Source of the DNA: Bradyrhizobium sp. CSS354
GTDB lineage: Bacteria; Pseudomonadota; Alphaproteobacteria; Rhizobiales; Xanthobacteraceae
Direction: 5' to 3'
Assembly (NCBI RefSeq): GCF_029051725.1
Contig: NZ_JAACFU010000003.1
Location: forward strand, 248,001-312,000
DNA length: 64,000 nucleotides
Shown here: positions 26,589 through 35,900 of the stretch, piece by piece
Layout of the letters: the number at the start of each line of letters is the position of its first letter
Numbering within the stretch: position 1 is the first letter of the stretch
The notes under the pieces: generated by a model
Seen by the model: the letters and a program-made list of their open reading frames with translations, nothing else
What the model was told of the DNA's origin: nothing
Database searches by the model: none
Program-made: the position numbers and the translations under genes

Positions 26589-27365
26589 ATGACGCTGACC
26601 CTTGAAACCCGCGACCTCACTATCCGCTTCGGCGGCCATGTCGCGGTCAACAGCGTCACCTGCAGTTTCCGGCCGGGCGAGCTCACCGCCATCGTTGGGC
26701 CGAACGGCGCCGGCAAGACCACTTATTTCAACTTGATCTCCGGTCAGCTCCGCGCATCGAGCGGCAGCATCCTGTTCGACAGCACCGACATCACCCAGCA
26801 TTCCGCGCCGATGCGGACGCGTGCCGGCCTGGGGCGCGCCTTCCAGCTCACCAATCTCTTTCCCAATCTCTCGGTGGAGGAAAACGTCCGCCTCGCCGTG
26901 CAGGCCGCCGACGGCACTCACTACGACATGCTGCGGCCATGGATGGTCCGCCGCGATCTGATCGCCCGCGCCGATGCTATTCTGGATCAGGTCGCGCTTG
27001 GCGGCCGCCGTGGCGTCGCCGCGACCGCACTGTCGCATGGCGATCAGCGCAAGCTCGAGGTCGCGCTGATGATGGCGCTCGAACCGAAGGTGTTCATGTT
27101 CGACGAGCCGACCGCAGGCATGAGCATCGACGAGGTGCCGGTCGTGCTGAACCTGATCGCGCAGCTTAAGCAGGACAAGAGCAGGATCATTCTCCTGGTC
27201 GAGCACAAGATGGATGTGGTGCGATCGCTCGCCGACCGCATCATCGTGCTGCATAACGGGCAGCTTGTTGCGGACGGCAGGCCTGCCGAAGTGATCGCGT
27301 CACCGATCGTGCAGGAGGCCTATCTCGGCGTCGCGCCCAAGAATGTTGCAGGGAGCGCCGCGTGA
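26589..27365 (+). CDS. Liv-type ABC transporter ATP-binding protein (LivG-like)
   Basis: A 258-residue ATPase. Walker A is G-P-N-G-A-G-K-T-T (residues ~38-46), the signature region reads L-S-H-G-D-Q-R, and Walker B is V-F-M-F-D-E-P-T-A-G-M-S. LLVEHKMDVVRSLADRIIVL holds the H-loop His, and D-G-R-P-A-E-V-I-A-S near the end is typical of LivG. It energises import with the LivF-like protein next to it. The downstream start overlaps its stop by 4 bases (GTGA), a sign of coupled translation. Confidence 0.93.
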   Translation: MTLTLETRDLTIRFGGHVAVNSVTCSFRPGELTAIVGPNGAGKTTYFNLISGQLRASSGSILFDSTDITQHSAPMRTRAGLGRAFQLTNLFPNLSVEENVRLAVQAADGTHYDMLRPWMVRRDLIARADAILDQVALGGRRGVAATALSHGDQRKLEVALMMALEPKVFMFDEPTAGMSIDEVPVVLNLIAQLKQDKSRIILLVEHKMDVVRSLADRIIVLHNGQLVADGRPAEVIASPIVQEAYLGVAPKNVAGSAA

Positions 27366-28084
27366 CCGATCTATTGAGGCTCTCCGGGGTGCACACCCAT
27401 ATCGGCCGCTATCACATCCTCCAGGGTATCGATCTCGCTGTCGCGCAGGGGCAGACCACGATGCTGCTCGGCCGCAATGGCGCCGGCAAGACCACGACAC
27501 TGCGCACCATCATGGGCCTCTGGAAGGCCTCTTCCGGCGAGATCAGTCTCGCCGGCGAGCGCATCGAGAGCCGTGCGACGCCCGACATCGCGCGGCTCGG
27601 CGTCGGCTACGTGCCGGAGAGCATGGCGGTGTTCTCCGACCTCACGGTGAAGGAAAATCTCGTGCTGGCGGCGCGCGACGGACCGCTCGACGACGCCCAG
27701 CTCGACTGGATTTTCGGCTTCTTCCCCGCGCTGCGCCGGTTCTGGCTGTCCCGCGCGGGAAGTCTCTCGGGCGGACAGAAGCAGATGTTGTCGATTGCCC
27801 GTGCCATCGTCGAACCGCGCAAGCTCCTGCTGATCGACGAGCCGACCAAGGGCCTGGCTCCGGCAATCGTGATGGCGTTGATCGAGTGCCTGAAGGAGAT
27901 CAAGCGCAAGGGCGCCACCATCCTGATGGTCGAGCAGAATTTCTTTGCCGCCCGCGAGCTCGGCGACGACGTGCTGGTGATGGACAACGGCACCATCGTT
28001 CATCGCGGCGAGATGGCGGCCTTGGCCTCCGACGTGCCGCTGCAGGAGCGACTGCTCGGTCTGAGCCTGGAGACGCATCAATGA
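27362..28084 (+). CDS. Liv-type ABC transporter ATP-binding protein (LivF-like)
   Basis: A 240-residue ATPase with Walker A G-R-N-G-A-G-K-T-T, signature L-S-G-G-Q-K, Walker B L-L-L-I-D-E-P-T-K-G-L-A and the LivF hallmark V-E-Q-N-F-F-A-A-R-E-L. GTG start at 27362 overlaps the end of the LivG-like gene by 4 bases, and its own stop overlaps the next start by 4 bases. The tight stacking shows one operon. Confidence 0.94.
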   Translation: MTDLLRLSGVHTHIGRYHILQGIDLAVAQGQTTMLLGRNGAGKTTTLRTIMGLWKASSGEISLAGERIESRATPDIARLGVGYVPESMAVFSDLTVKENLVLAARDGPLDDAQLDWIFGFFPALRRFWLSRAGSLSGGQKQMLSIARAIVEPRKLLLIDEPTKGLAPAIVMALIECLKEIKRKGATILMVEQNFFAARELGDDVLVMDNGTIVHRGEMAALASDVPLQERLLGLSLETHQ

Positions 28085-29091
28085 CCGAGCTCGCCGCAAC
28101 CGATCCGCTGCCGAAGCCGAAGCGCGACATCGCGCCGATCCTGCTGCCGATCGCCGTCGCCCTCGTGATGATCCCGCTGATCGGCTCACCCAGCACTTGG
28201 CTGACGCTGACGGCCGCGAGCCTCGCGATGGGCATGATGATCTTCATCATGGCCTCGGGGCTCACGCTCGTGTTCGGCCTGATGGACGTGCTCAATTTCG
28301 GCCATGGCGCCTTCATCGCGGTCGGGGCCTATGTCGCGACCCTGGTGCTGGCGCCGTTCGCGGCCTCCCTCCAGGCTGATTCGCTGTGGATCAACCTCGC
28401 GGTGCTGGCGCCGGCGGCCTTGCTGTCGATGGCTGTGTCCGGCGCGCTCGGCCTGATCGTCGAGCGGGTGCTGATCCTGCCCGTCTACGGCCAGCATCTG
28501 AAACAGATCCTGATGACGACGGGCGGCCTGATCGTCGCCGAGCAGACGCTCTATGCGGTGTGGGGGCCACAGATCATCCCGACACCGCTGCCGACGTCGC
28601 TGCGCGGCTCCTTCATCCTCGGCGACGTCGCGATCGCGAAATACCGCGTGCTGGCGACGCTGATCGGCCTCGCCGTCTTCATCGCGATCCAGCTCGTGCT
28701 CAACCGGACCAAGCTTGGCCTTCTGATCCGTGCCGGCGTCGAGAACCGCGAGATGGTCGAGGCGCTCGGCTATCGCATCCGCCGTCTGTTCCTCGGCGTG
28801 TTCATGACGGGATCGGCGCTGGCCGGCCTCGGCGGCGTGATGTGGGCGCTGTATCGCGAGCAGGTCCACGCCTCCATGAGCGACGACCTCACCGTCCTGA
28901 TCTTCATCGTCGTCATCATCGGCGGCCTCGGCTCGATCGGCGGCTGCTTCATCGGCGCGATCCTGGTGGCGATGATTGCCAATTACGGCGGCTTCCTGGT
29001 GCCGAAGCTCGCCCTCGTCTCCAATATCCTGCTGATGGTCGCCATTCTGATGTGGCGGCCGCGCGGCCTCTATGCGGTGACCAGCCGATGA
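28081..29091 (+). CDS. Liv-type ABC transporter permease (LivH-like)
   Basis: A 336-residue inner-membrane permease with about eight hydrophobic segments. The block L-T-L-V-F-G-L-M-D-V-L-N-F-G-H-G-A-F-I-A near residues 60-80 is the LivH signature, and the conserved cytoplasmic segment is R-A-G-V-E-N-R-E-M-V-E-A-L-G-Y, the EAA-like ATPase contact. The late stretch G-G-L-G-S-I-G-G is also typical. ATG 28081 overlaps the previous gene by 4 bases (ATGA). Confidence 0.94.
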   Translation: MTELAATDPLPKPKRDIAPILLPIAVALVMIPLIGSPSTWLTLTAASLAMGMMIFIMASGLTLVFGLMDVLNFGHGAFIAVGAYVATLVLAPFAASLQADSLWINLAVLAPAALLSMAVSGALGLIVERVLILPVYGQHLKQILMTTGGLIVAEQTLYAVWGPQIIPTPLPTSLRGSFILGDVAIAKYRVLATLIGLAVFIAIQLVLNRTKLGLLIRAGVENREMVEALGYRIRRLFLGVFMTGSALAGLGGVMWALYREQVHASMSDDLTVLIFIVVIIGGLGSIGGCFIGAILVAMIANYGGFLVPKLALVSNILLMVAILMWRPRGLYAVTSR

Positions 29092-30173
29092 TGATCCTGT
29101 CAGGCGATCCGCCGCGCAGCCGCGTGCTCACGCTCGTTCTCGTCCTCGTCGTCCTGGCGCTGGTGGCGACGCCGTTCTTGTTTCCCGGGGCGAAGGCACT
29201 GAACGTTGCGGCCAAGATTTGCGTCTTCGCCGCGCTCGTCGCCTCCTACGATTTGCTGCTCGGCTATACCGGCTCGGTGTCGTTCGCACACACCATGTTC
29301 TACGGGATCGGCAGCTACGCGATCGCGATCGCGCTGTACGGAATGGGCCCGAATTGGGGCGCGGTCGCAACCGGCATTGTGGTCGGCCTGCCGCTTGCCG
29401 CGCTGCTTGCGCTTGCGATCGGACTGTTCTCGCTGCGGGTCGCCGCGATCTTCTTTGCCATGATCACGCTCGCGGTCGCATCCGCCTTCCAGGTGCTGGC
29501 CTCGCAGCTGTCCTGGCTGACCGGCGGCGAAGACGGCCGCAGCTTTCAGCTTCCCGAGCTGCTCAGGCCCGGCACGGTGCTGATCTCGAAGAACGTGCTT
29601 GGATTCGAGGTCAACGGCCGCATCCTGACCTACTATCTGGTGTTCGCCGTCTCGGCCCTGATGATCCTCGCTTTGCTGCGGGTGGTGAACTCGCCGTTCG
29701 GGCGCGTGCTGCAGGCGATCCGCGAAAATCGTTTCCGCGCCGAGGCGCTCGGCTTCCGCACCGTATTCCACCTGACCTACGCCAACTGCATCGCCGCACT
29801 GGTCGCCGCCGGCGCCGGCATTCTCAATGCACTGTGGCTGCGTTATGCCGGCCCCGATACTTCGCTCAGCTTCTCGATCATGCTGGACATTCTCCTGATG
29901 GTCGTGATCGGCGGCATGGGCACGATCTACGGCGCGATCATCGGCGCCACCATCTTCATCCTCGCCCAGAACTATCTGCAGTCGCTGATGGGCGTTGCCT
30001 CCAAGGCGGCGTCGGAAGCCGGCCTGCCGCTGCTGCCCGGGCTGTTGCATCCCGACCGGTGGCTGCTGTGGCTTGGGCTGCTCTTCATCGCCAGCGTCTA
30101 CTTCTTTCCGACCGGCGTGGTCGGACGGCTGCGCAGTCTCGGCGGCGACAAGAGTGCGGGCAGCTCGCATTAA
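29088..30173 (+). CDS. Liv-type ABC transporter permease (LivM-like)
   Basis: A 361-residue permease with about nine hydrophobic segments. S-Y-D-L-L-L-G-Y-T-G-S-V-S-F-A-H-T-M-F-Y-G is the LivM signature, and A-I-R-E-N-R-F-R-A-E-A-L-G is the ATPase-contact loop. V-V-I-G-G-M-G-T-I-Y-G-A follows near the end. The start ATGATG at 29088 overlaps the previous stop by 4 bases; the second ATG (29091) is possible. This gene closes the five-gene importer operon. Confidence 0.94.
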   Translation: MMILSGDPPRSRVLTLVLVLVVLALVATPFLFPGAKALNVAAKICVFAALVASYDLLLGYTGSVSFAHTMFYGIGSYAIAIALYGMGPNWGAVATGIVVGLPLAALLALAIGLFSLRVAAIFFAMITLAVASAFQVLASQLSWLTGGEDGRSFQLPELLRPGTVLISKNVLGFEVNGRILTYYLVFAVSALMILALLRVVNSPFGRVLQAIRENRFRAEALGFRTVFHLTYANCIAALVAAGAGILNALWLRYAGPDTSLSFSIMLDILLMVVIGGMGTIYGAIIGATIFILAQNYLQSLMGVASKAASEAGLPLLPGLLHPDRWLLWLGLLFIASVYFFPTGVVGRLRSLGGDKSAGSSH

Positions 30174-30309
30174 CGCGCGATTCATGATGCAGCGCAGCGG
30201 CTCGCTGAACACGATTGCGATCACGCAACGAGATTAACGCTCAGGTAACTGGCTTTCCTAAGCTTTACGCCATTTGTGTGGTGTATCCCTGTCCCTCCAG
30301 GGAGGGGGA

Positions 30310-33300
30310 ATGCGCCAGGTCTTTGCAGGGATTGCAGCCGGAATGTTCCTAGCCGCGAAGCACGGCTGGGAGGCGGCCATTCGGCGCGGACCGGTGCTGT
30401 GGCTCACCCTGTGCGGCGTGTTGCTGGTCGCCGGGATCTTCGCCGTGACCGCCATGGCCGTCGGCGAATTTCGCGAACGTACCCTGGTCAACCGCGAGCG
30501 CGAGCTGGAAAATACGGTGCAGCTGATCGCGCGGCACTTCGATCAGCAATTCGAAGACTCCGACGTCGTCGCTGCCGATGTGATCGGGCAGATGAATCTG
30601 CCGGAGATCAGTTCGGCCGCGATGTTCCGCGAGCGCATGTCCGGACCCGCGACGAACCAGATGCTGCGCAGCAAGATCGGCCCGGTGTCTTACCTCGGCG
30701 ACATCGCGATCTACGATGCCGACGGCGAACTGATCAACTGGTCGCGGGCCCAGCCGCTGCCCAAGATCAACATCTCCTCGCGCGCCTACTTTCAGACCTT
30801 CAAATCGAATCCGATGGCCGAACCGGTGGCGCTGGAATCGGTCCGCAGCTTCATCATCGGAAAATGGACCACGATTGTCGCGCGTCGGCTGAGCGGCGCG
30901 GACGGCAGCTTCTTCGGCACGATGGTCCGCCGGATCGATCCGGACAGCTACCAGAACTATTTCGCGTCCGTTGCGCTTGCAGAGGGCACGGCGATCTCGC
31001 TGTTCGACCGCAATGGCAAGATGCTGTCGCGCTACCCGCATGTCGAAGAGCTGATCGGCAGGGACTTCAAGGACGCGCCGCTGATGCGCAAGATGCTTGC
31101 CGAAGGTGGCCGGCACACCCTGCGCGTCAAGGGCCCGATCGACGGCGACGAGCGCCTCGGCTCCGGGGCCTCGCTGTCGCATTTCCCGCTGGTCATCGTC
31201 GCGACCAACACCACGAGAGCCGCGCTGGCCGACTGGCGGCAGCAGACCGGCTTCATGGTCACCACCGCCGCGCTTTCGGCCACGGTGATTGCGCTGATCC
31301 TGTTTCTGATCGTTCGCCAGATCAACCGGCAGAATCGCGAGGCGCAGCAACGGCTGGAGGCGGAGCGCGGGCGGCTCGACACCGCCTTGAACAACATGTC
31401 GCAAGGGTTGATCCTGTACGATGCCCCCGGATTCATCGTCACCTGCAACCGCCGCTACGCCGACATGTTCGGCCTCTCTCACGATGTCATCAAGCCCGGC
31501 TGTCACATCCGCGAGGCGATGTATCATCGCAGGGAGCGCGGCGCGTTCGACGGCGATGTCGAGGCATTTTGCGCCGACGTCATGAGGATCGTCGCCGAGG
31601 GCACGGTCTCCACGAGAACCCATCAATTGCCGAGTGGCCGCGCTTTCCAGGTCATCAACACCCCGCTCGCGCAGGGCGGATGGGTGGCCACGATCGAAGA
31701 CATCACCGAGCGCCGCAAGCTGGAGCAGGAACGCGACCGCAACTACATGTTCCTGCGCGAGATCATCGACCACATTCCATCGCAGATCACGGTGAAGGAT
31801 GCTCACACGCGGCGATATCTGTTGGTCAACCGGACCTCCGAAGAGCAATTCGGCCAATCAGGCGAAAACATCGTTGGCAGGACCCCCTTCGACATTTATC
31901 CGGATGCCTCCGCCAGGATCGTCACCGACGACGACAGCAAGGCGCTGAAGGCGGGCGGGGGCTTATTCAAGGATGAGCATGCCTGGCAGAGCCAGGCCAA
32001 GGGGATGCGCTACATCACCTCGACCCGTATCGGAATCCGCGACGAATCCGGCGAGCCGCGCTACCTCATCAATGTGGTCGAGGATGTCACCGAACGGCGG
32101 CGCGCCGACGAGAAGATTGCGCATATGGCGCATTACGATGCGCTCACCGACCTGCCGAACCGGGCGCTTTTCCGCGAGCAGATCGAGCGCGAACTTGAGA
32201 AGGTCGGCGGCGGCAATCAGTTCGCGCTGCTTTATATCGACGTCGACGAGTTCAAGGGCATCAACGATTCGCTCGGTCATCACGTCGGCGACGAGCTGTT
32301 GAAGGGGATTGCGGCGCGCATCCGCGGCTGCCTCGGACAGGGCGACTTGATCGCGCGGCTCGGCGGCGACGAATTCGCGGTGATCCAGACCGGGATCAGT
32401 TCATCCGCCGACGTGGTGTCATTCGTGACGCGGATCTTCGAGGCGATCCGCCGGGCCTATCACTGCTTCGGCCATCAGCTCTCCACCGACGCCAGCATCG
32501 GCATCGCGATGGCGCCGCAGGACGGCACCGATCTCGACCAGCTCATCAAGAATGCCGACCTCGCGATGTACGGCGCCAAGGCCGAAGGACGCCGCACCCA
32601 CCGCTTCTTCGAGCCGGAGATGGATGCGAGCGCCAAGGCGCGCCTGAGCCTGGAGCAGGATCTGCGCCAGGCGCTGGTGAACGGCGGTTTCGAGATCCAC
32701 TATCAGCCGCTGGTCGACCTGCGCACCAACGATGTCACGGGCTGCGAGGCGCTGCTGCGCTGGGGGCATCCCGAGCGCGGCATGGTGTCGCCGGCAGAGT
32801 TCATCCCGATTGCCGAGGACACCGGCCTGATCAACGAGCTCGGCGACTGGGTGCTGCGCATGGCCTGCAACGAGGCCGCGACCTGGCCGGCGCATGTGCG
32901 CGTCGCGGTCAACGTCTCGCCGGTACAGCTCAAATGCGAGACGCTGGCACTGCGAATCGCCGGCGCGCTCGCCGATTCCGGACTTGCCCCGTGCCGGCTC
33001 GAGCTCGAGATCACCGAGGCCGTGCTGATCCGCGACGACGAGGCAGCGCTCTCGATCCTGCACCAGCTCCGCGCCATCGGCGTGCGCATCGCGCTCGACG
33101 ATTTCGGCACCGGCTACTCCTCCCTCAGCTATCTCAAGCGCTTCCCGTTCGACAAGATCAAGATCGACCGCTGCTTCGTCGCCGATATCGCCGAGACGGG
33201 CGGCGCGCCCGTGATCGTGCAGGCGGTGGTGAACATCGCCGCCGCCAGCAACATGACCACGGTCGCGGAAGGCGTCGAGACCGAGGCGCAGCGCGAGATG

Positions 33301-33420
33301 CTGCGCGCGCTCGGCTGCACGGAGATGCAGGGTTATCTTTTCAGCAGACCGAAGCCGGCCAGCGAAGTGCGAAAGCTGTTCGGCCCGAGCCATGCCTTGC
33401 CGGTGGCGGCGGTGGCCTGA
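30310..33420 (+). CDS. Membrane-bound sensor with PAS, GGDEF and EAL domains
   Basis: A 1036-residue cyclic-di-GMP protein. A membrane helix at ~28-52 and a second at ~305-330 enclose a ~250-residue periplasmic sensor of dCache type. PAS-like domains follow at about 355-475 and 490-610. The GGDEF domain has G-G-D-E-F (685-689), but the I-site position reads G-Q-G-D, so product inhibition by the usual site is unlikely. The EAL domain starts at Glu813 (E-A-L-L-R) and keeps V-N-V-S, L-E-I-T-E, D-D-F-G-T-G-Y, K-I-D-R and E-G-V-E. Start ATG 30310 follows a GGAGG-rich ribosome-binding site. The ligand of the sensor domain is unknown. Confidence 0.92.
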   Translation: MRQVFAGIAAGMFLAAKHGWEAAIRRGPVLWLTLCGVLLVAGIFAVTAMAVGEFRERTLVNRERELENTVQLIARHFDQQFEDSDVVAADVIGQMNLPEISSAAMFRERMSGPATNQMLRSKIGPVSYLGDIAIYDADGELINWSRAQPLPKINISSRAYFQTFKSNPMAEPVALESVRSFIIGKWTTIVARRLSGADGSFFGTMVRRIDPDSYQNYFASVALAEGTAISLFDRNGKMLSRYPHVEELIGRDFKDAPLMRKMLAEGGRHTLRVKGPIDGDERLGSGASLSHFPLVIVATNTTRAALADWRQQTGFMVTTAALSATVIALILFLIVRQINRQNREAQQRLEAERGRLDTALNNMSQGLILYDAPGFIVTCNRRYADMFGLSHDVIKPGCHIREAMYHRRERGAFDGDVEAFCADVMRIVAEGTVSTRTHQLPSGRAFQVINTPLAQGGWVATIEDITERRKLEQERDRNYMFLREIIDHIPSQITVKDAHTRRYLLVNRTSEEQFGQSGENIVGRTPFDIYPDASARIVTDDDSKALKAGGGLFKDEHAWQSQAKGMRYITSTRIGIRDESGEPRYLINVVEDVTERRRADEKIAHMAHYDALTDLPNRALFREQIERELEKVGGGNQFALLYIDVDEFKGINDSLGHHVGDELLKGIAARIRGCLGQGDLIARLGGDEFAVIQTGISSSADVVSFVTRIFEAIRRAYHCFGHQLSTDASIGIAMAPQDGTDLDQLIKNADLAMYGAKAEGRRTHRFFEPEMDASAKARLSLEQDLRQALVNGGFEIHYQPLVDLRTNDVTGCEALLRWGHPERGMVSPAEFIPIAEDTGLINELGDWVLRMACNEAATWPAHVRVAVNVSPVQLKCETLALRIAGALADSGLAPCRLELEITEAVLIRDDEAALSILHQLRAIGVRIALDDFGTGYSSLSYLKRFPFDKIKIDRCFVADIAETGGAPVIVQAVVNIAAASNMTTVAEGVETEAQREMLRALGCTEMQGYLFSRPKPASEVRKLFGPSHALPVAAVA

Positions 33421-33681
33421 GATGGCGAAGCCGGGGAAAACGTCAGCCAACGCGGTTGACGTTGCGGATTCCTATGCCGTGCGGCTGACCGGCGTCGCCG
33501 CCTCCGAGGTGACGCACCAATACGCACTGGCAGGCCTTCTACGAGGCCAGGCGCCCTTGCCTCGCCGACCTCGGGCGGGGCGGCGTGCCGGTTCCTGGCC
33601 GTGTGGCCGGTAAAACAGCCTAGCCGGAGACGGCGGAAGCGGTTGCCCGCCTCTCGCCAATCGGCTAAATGAACCTCGACT
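33421..33681. other. Intergenic DNA upstream of tRNA-Arg
   Basis: About 260 bases with GC-rich runs and no supported gene. Short frames on both strands lack ribosome-binding sites and family motifs. It must hold the promoter of the tRNA; I could not pick a convincing -35/-10 pair. Confidence 0.4.
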
Positions 33682-33758
33682 GCACCCGTAGCTCAGCTGG
33701 ATAGAGCGTTGCCCTCCGAAGGCAAAGGTCACACGTTCGAATCGTGTCGGGTGCGCCA
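33682..33758 (+). tRNA. tRNA-Arg (anticodon CCG)
   Basis: A complete 77-base cloverleaf. The acceptor GCACCCG pairs with CGGGTGC, the D-arm is GCTC/GAGC, and the anticodon stem TTGCC/GGCAA holds the loop CTCCGAA, so the anticodon is CCG (codon CGG). The T-arm is ACACG/CGTGT around TTCGAAT, and the 3' CCA is encoded. Confidence 0.97.
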
Positions 33759-33848
33759 GTCTCTTCCAGTCCGCACTGGAGGCACCCTCACCCGAGTGGC
33801 CTTTTTACCGTGCGTGCTGGGTCATCGCCTGCTCCACCGAGCCGACCC

Positions 33849-34058
33849 TCACGTCAGCATCGAGATGATCGCCTGGACCTGGTCGGAAGCCGACGTGACC
33901 AGTCCGTCGTAAGACGTCTGACCGTGTGCGGCCGTCTTCAGGATGCATTCGGCTACGGCCGCCTTCAGGCCGAACACCGACTGATCGGGCGGCACGCTCG
34001 CCATCACGGCCTCGAGCGCCTGACGCATCGTTCGAATGAGTTCGGAGCTGTATTGCAT
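33849..34058 (-). CDS. Small conserved-looking hypothetical protein (69 aa)
   Basis: A 69-residue soluble protein beginning MQYSSELIRTMRQALEAVM and ending with SASDQVQAIISML, predicted mainly helical. No family recognised. Support as a real gene: ATG 34058 has GGAGGAC 7 bases upstream, and the codon use is like its neighbours. It lies between tRNA-Arg and the divergent dinB gene, with its start about 120 bases from that of dinB. Confidence 0.7.
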   Translation of the reverse strand: MQYSSELIRTMRQALEAVMASVPPDQSVFGLKAAVAECILKTAAHGQTSYDGLVTSASDQVQAIISMLT

Positions 34059-34179
34059 GGGCTGTCCTCCCGACCTCATATTAGATCGCATGCCCATGCT
34101 CGCCACTCACAAGCCTGAGATTGCTGTGTGAATCACACCTCACCTCGCGCATCGCGCCGCTCAATTGTATCATCCTGCC

Positions 34180-35280
34180 ATGAGCGAATCCGACACGGCG
34201 ACCGACGAAGCCCCGCCCGTCCGCAAGATCATCCATATCGACATGGATGCCTTCTACGCGTCCGTGGAACAGCGCGATCATCCGGAGCTGCGCGCAAAGC
34301 CGGTCGCGGTCGGAGGCTCCGCAGAACGTGGCGTCGTCGCGGCCGCCAGCTATGAGGCCCGCGAGTTCGGCGTTCGCTCCGCCATGCCATCCGTGACGGC
34401 GAAGCGACAATGTCCCGATCTGATCTTCGTCAAACCGCGCTTCGAGGTCTACAAGGCGATCAGCAGGGAGATCCGCGACATCTTCGCGGAGCACACCCCG
34501 ATCATCGAGCCGTTGTCGCTCGACGAGGCCTATCTCGACGTGACGGAGAATCTGCAAGGCATCCCGCTGGCGCGCGACATCGCACTTAGGATCCGCGAGA
34601 GGATCAAGGCCGAGACGGGCCTCAACGCTTCGGCCGGCATCTCCTACAACAAGTTCCTGGCCAAGCTCGCCTCCGATCATCGCAAGCCCAACGGTCAGTT
34701 CGTGATCTCACCGGAGATGGGACCCGCCTTCGTCGAGACGCTTCCGGTCGGAAAATTCCATGGGATAGGTCCAGCGACGGGCGCGAAGATGAACGCGCTC
34801 GGCATGTTCACCGGTCTCGATATTCGTCGTCAGACGCTGGAGTTCATGAATGCGAATTTCGGCAAGTCGGGCGCCTATTACTACTGGATCTCGCGCGGTG
34901 TCGACGAACGGCCGGTCCGGGCCAACCGGGTCCGCAAGTCCATCGGCGCGGAGACCACGTTTTCAAACGATCTCACCGAATTCGACGCGCTGGTCGCCGA
35001 GCTCAAGCCGCTCGTCGACAAAGTGTGGCGCCATTGCGAGGCGACGGGCAGCCGTGGCCGCACCGTCACTTTGAAGATAAAATTCGCCGACTTCGAGATC
35101 ATCACGCGAAGCAGGTCCGCTCTTTCGCCGGTCGCAGGCCGGGACGATCTTGAGCGCCTAGCTTGCGGCCTGCTCGAAGTCGAGATGCCGCTGCCCAAGA
35201 GCGTCAGGCTGCTGGGAGTATCGCTGTCTTCCCTCCAGGTCGGGGACGATGCGGAGCCGCAGCTGACTCTCGGCATCTGA
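34180..35280 (+). CDS. dinB: DNA polymerase IV (Y-family translesion polymerase)
   Basis: A 366-residue Y-family polymerase that copies past DNA lesions and is error-prone. Catalytic acids are Asp21/Asp23 in H-I-D-M-D-A-F-Y-A-S-V-E and Asp115-Glu116 in S-L-D-E-A-Y-L-D-V. The conserved A-S-A-G-I-S-Y-N-K-F-L-A-K-L-A-S-D and K-P-N-G-Q blocks follow. The length is typical for DinB. The C-terminus ends Q-L-T-L-G-I; no beta-clamp-binding Q-L-x-L-F is complete, though Q-L-T-L is close. ATG 34180 is chosen on family fit. I saw no LexA box. Confidence 0.94.
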   Translation: MSESDTATDEAPPVRKIIHIDMDAFYASVEQRDHPELRAKPVAVGGSAERGVVAAASYEAREFGVRSAMPSVTAKRQCPDLIFVKPRFEVYKAISREIRDIFAEHTPIIEPLSLDEAYLDVTENLQGIPLARDIALRIRERIKAETGLNASAGISYNKFLAKLASDHRKPNGQFVISPEMGPAFVETLPVGKFHGIGPATGAKMNALGMFTGLDIRRQTLEFMNANFGKSGAYYYWISRGVDERPVRANRVRKSIGAETTFSNDLTEFDALVAELKPLVDKVWRHCEATGSRGRTVTLKIKFADFEIITRSRSALSPVAGRDDLERLACGLLEVEMPLPKSVRLLGVSLSSLQVGDDAEPQLTLGI

Positions 35281-35393
35281 ACCGAACTGACGGGCTTTTG
35301 GCGAACGCCGACAGGCGCGCAGAGCGCGCTCGCCGTGAATGTACGGTGGCGGGTTTTCAGACTCGCCACCGAAGGTCGATCCGACGGGGCTGG

Positions 35394-35687
35394 TCAATGC
35401 CTCACGTGCTCGAACACCACGATCACGCCGGTCGGCTCGGGCTCGTGCGCCATCAGGCGGGTCAGCTCGGAATCGCCCCAATCGGCGAGGCTGACGACTT
35501 CGCCGCTCTGGCGCTCCGTGCCGGGCGGTGCCGTCGGCTCGACGACCTTCAGCCCCGTCTCATCGACGAAGAAAGTGTGCTCGCCGAACATGCTGTTGAG
35601 CTGCGGCATGGCGGGATGCTCGTCGGGCAGCACCTGAGCGCCGAGCTGGTTGACGGTCTGCTTCACCTGTTCGGATGTGAGCTTCAT
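35394..35687 (-). CDS. Hypothetical protein (97 aa)
   Basis: A 97-residue soluble protein starting MKLTSEQVKQTVNQLGAQVL, with a central M-F-G-E-H-T-F-F-V-D-E-T-G-L and an acidic C-terminal half. No signal peptide, membrane segment or recognised domain. ATG 35687 has GGAGC about 7 bases upstream; a start 7 codons earlier is possible. It converges with dinB. Confidence 0.65.
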   Translation of the reverse strand: MKLTSEQVKQTVNQLGAQVLPDEHPAMPQLNSMFGEHTFFVDETGLKVVEPTAPPGTERQSGEVVSLADWGDSELTRLMAHEPEPTGVIVVFEHVRH

Positions 35688-35900
35688 GAGCTGCTCCGTT
35701 TCTGTCACGTCGGTTTCATTGAGCTGAGCCAGAGCGGGCGTTCCCTGCGCCGATGTTCGCCTGGCTCAATGTCCCGAACAGGTGCTGCGCACAAATGTTC
35801 CTGAGAAATGCATTTCGTGATCGCGCGTCGCATCTGCCGCGCTTGCGGCACGAGATCGCCACAGGACGCACATGATTCGACATTCCAAGAGCCGAATTCG

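Noticed and set aside
33472..33732. Short frames before and across tRNA-Arg
   Set aside because: They overlap the tRNA or lack ribosome-binding sites; the compositions are those of random GC-rich sequence.
34180..35280. A LexA/SOS box upstream of dinB
   Set aside because: I looked for a GTTC-type direct repeat before the start codon and found no convincing match.
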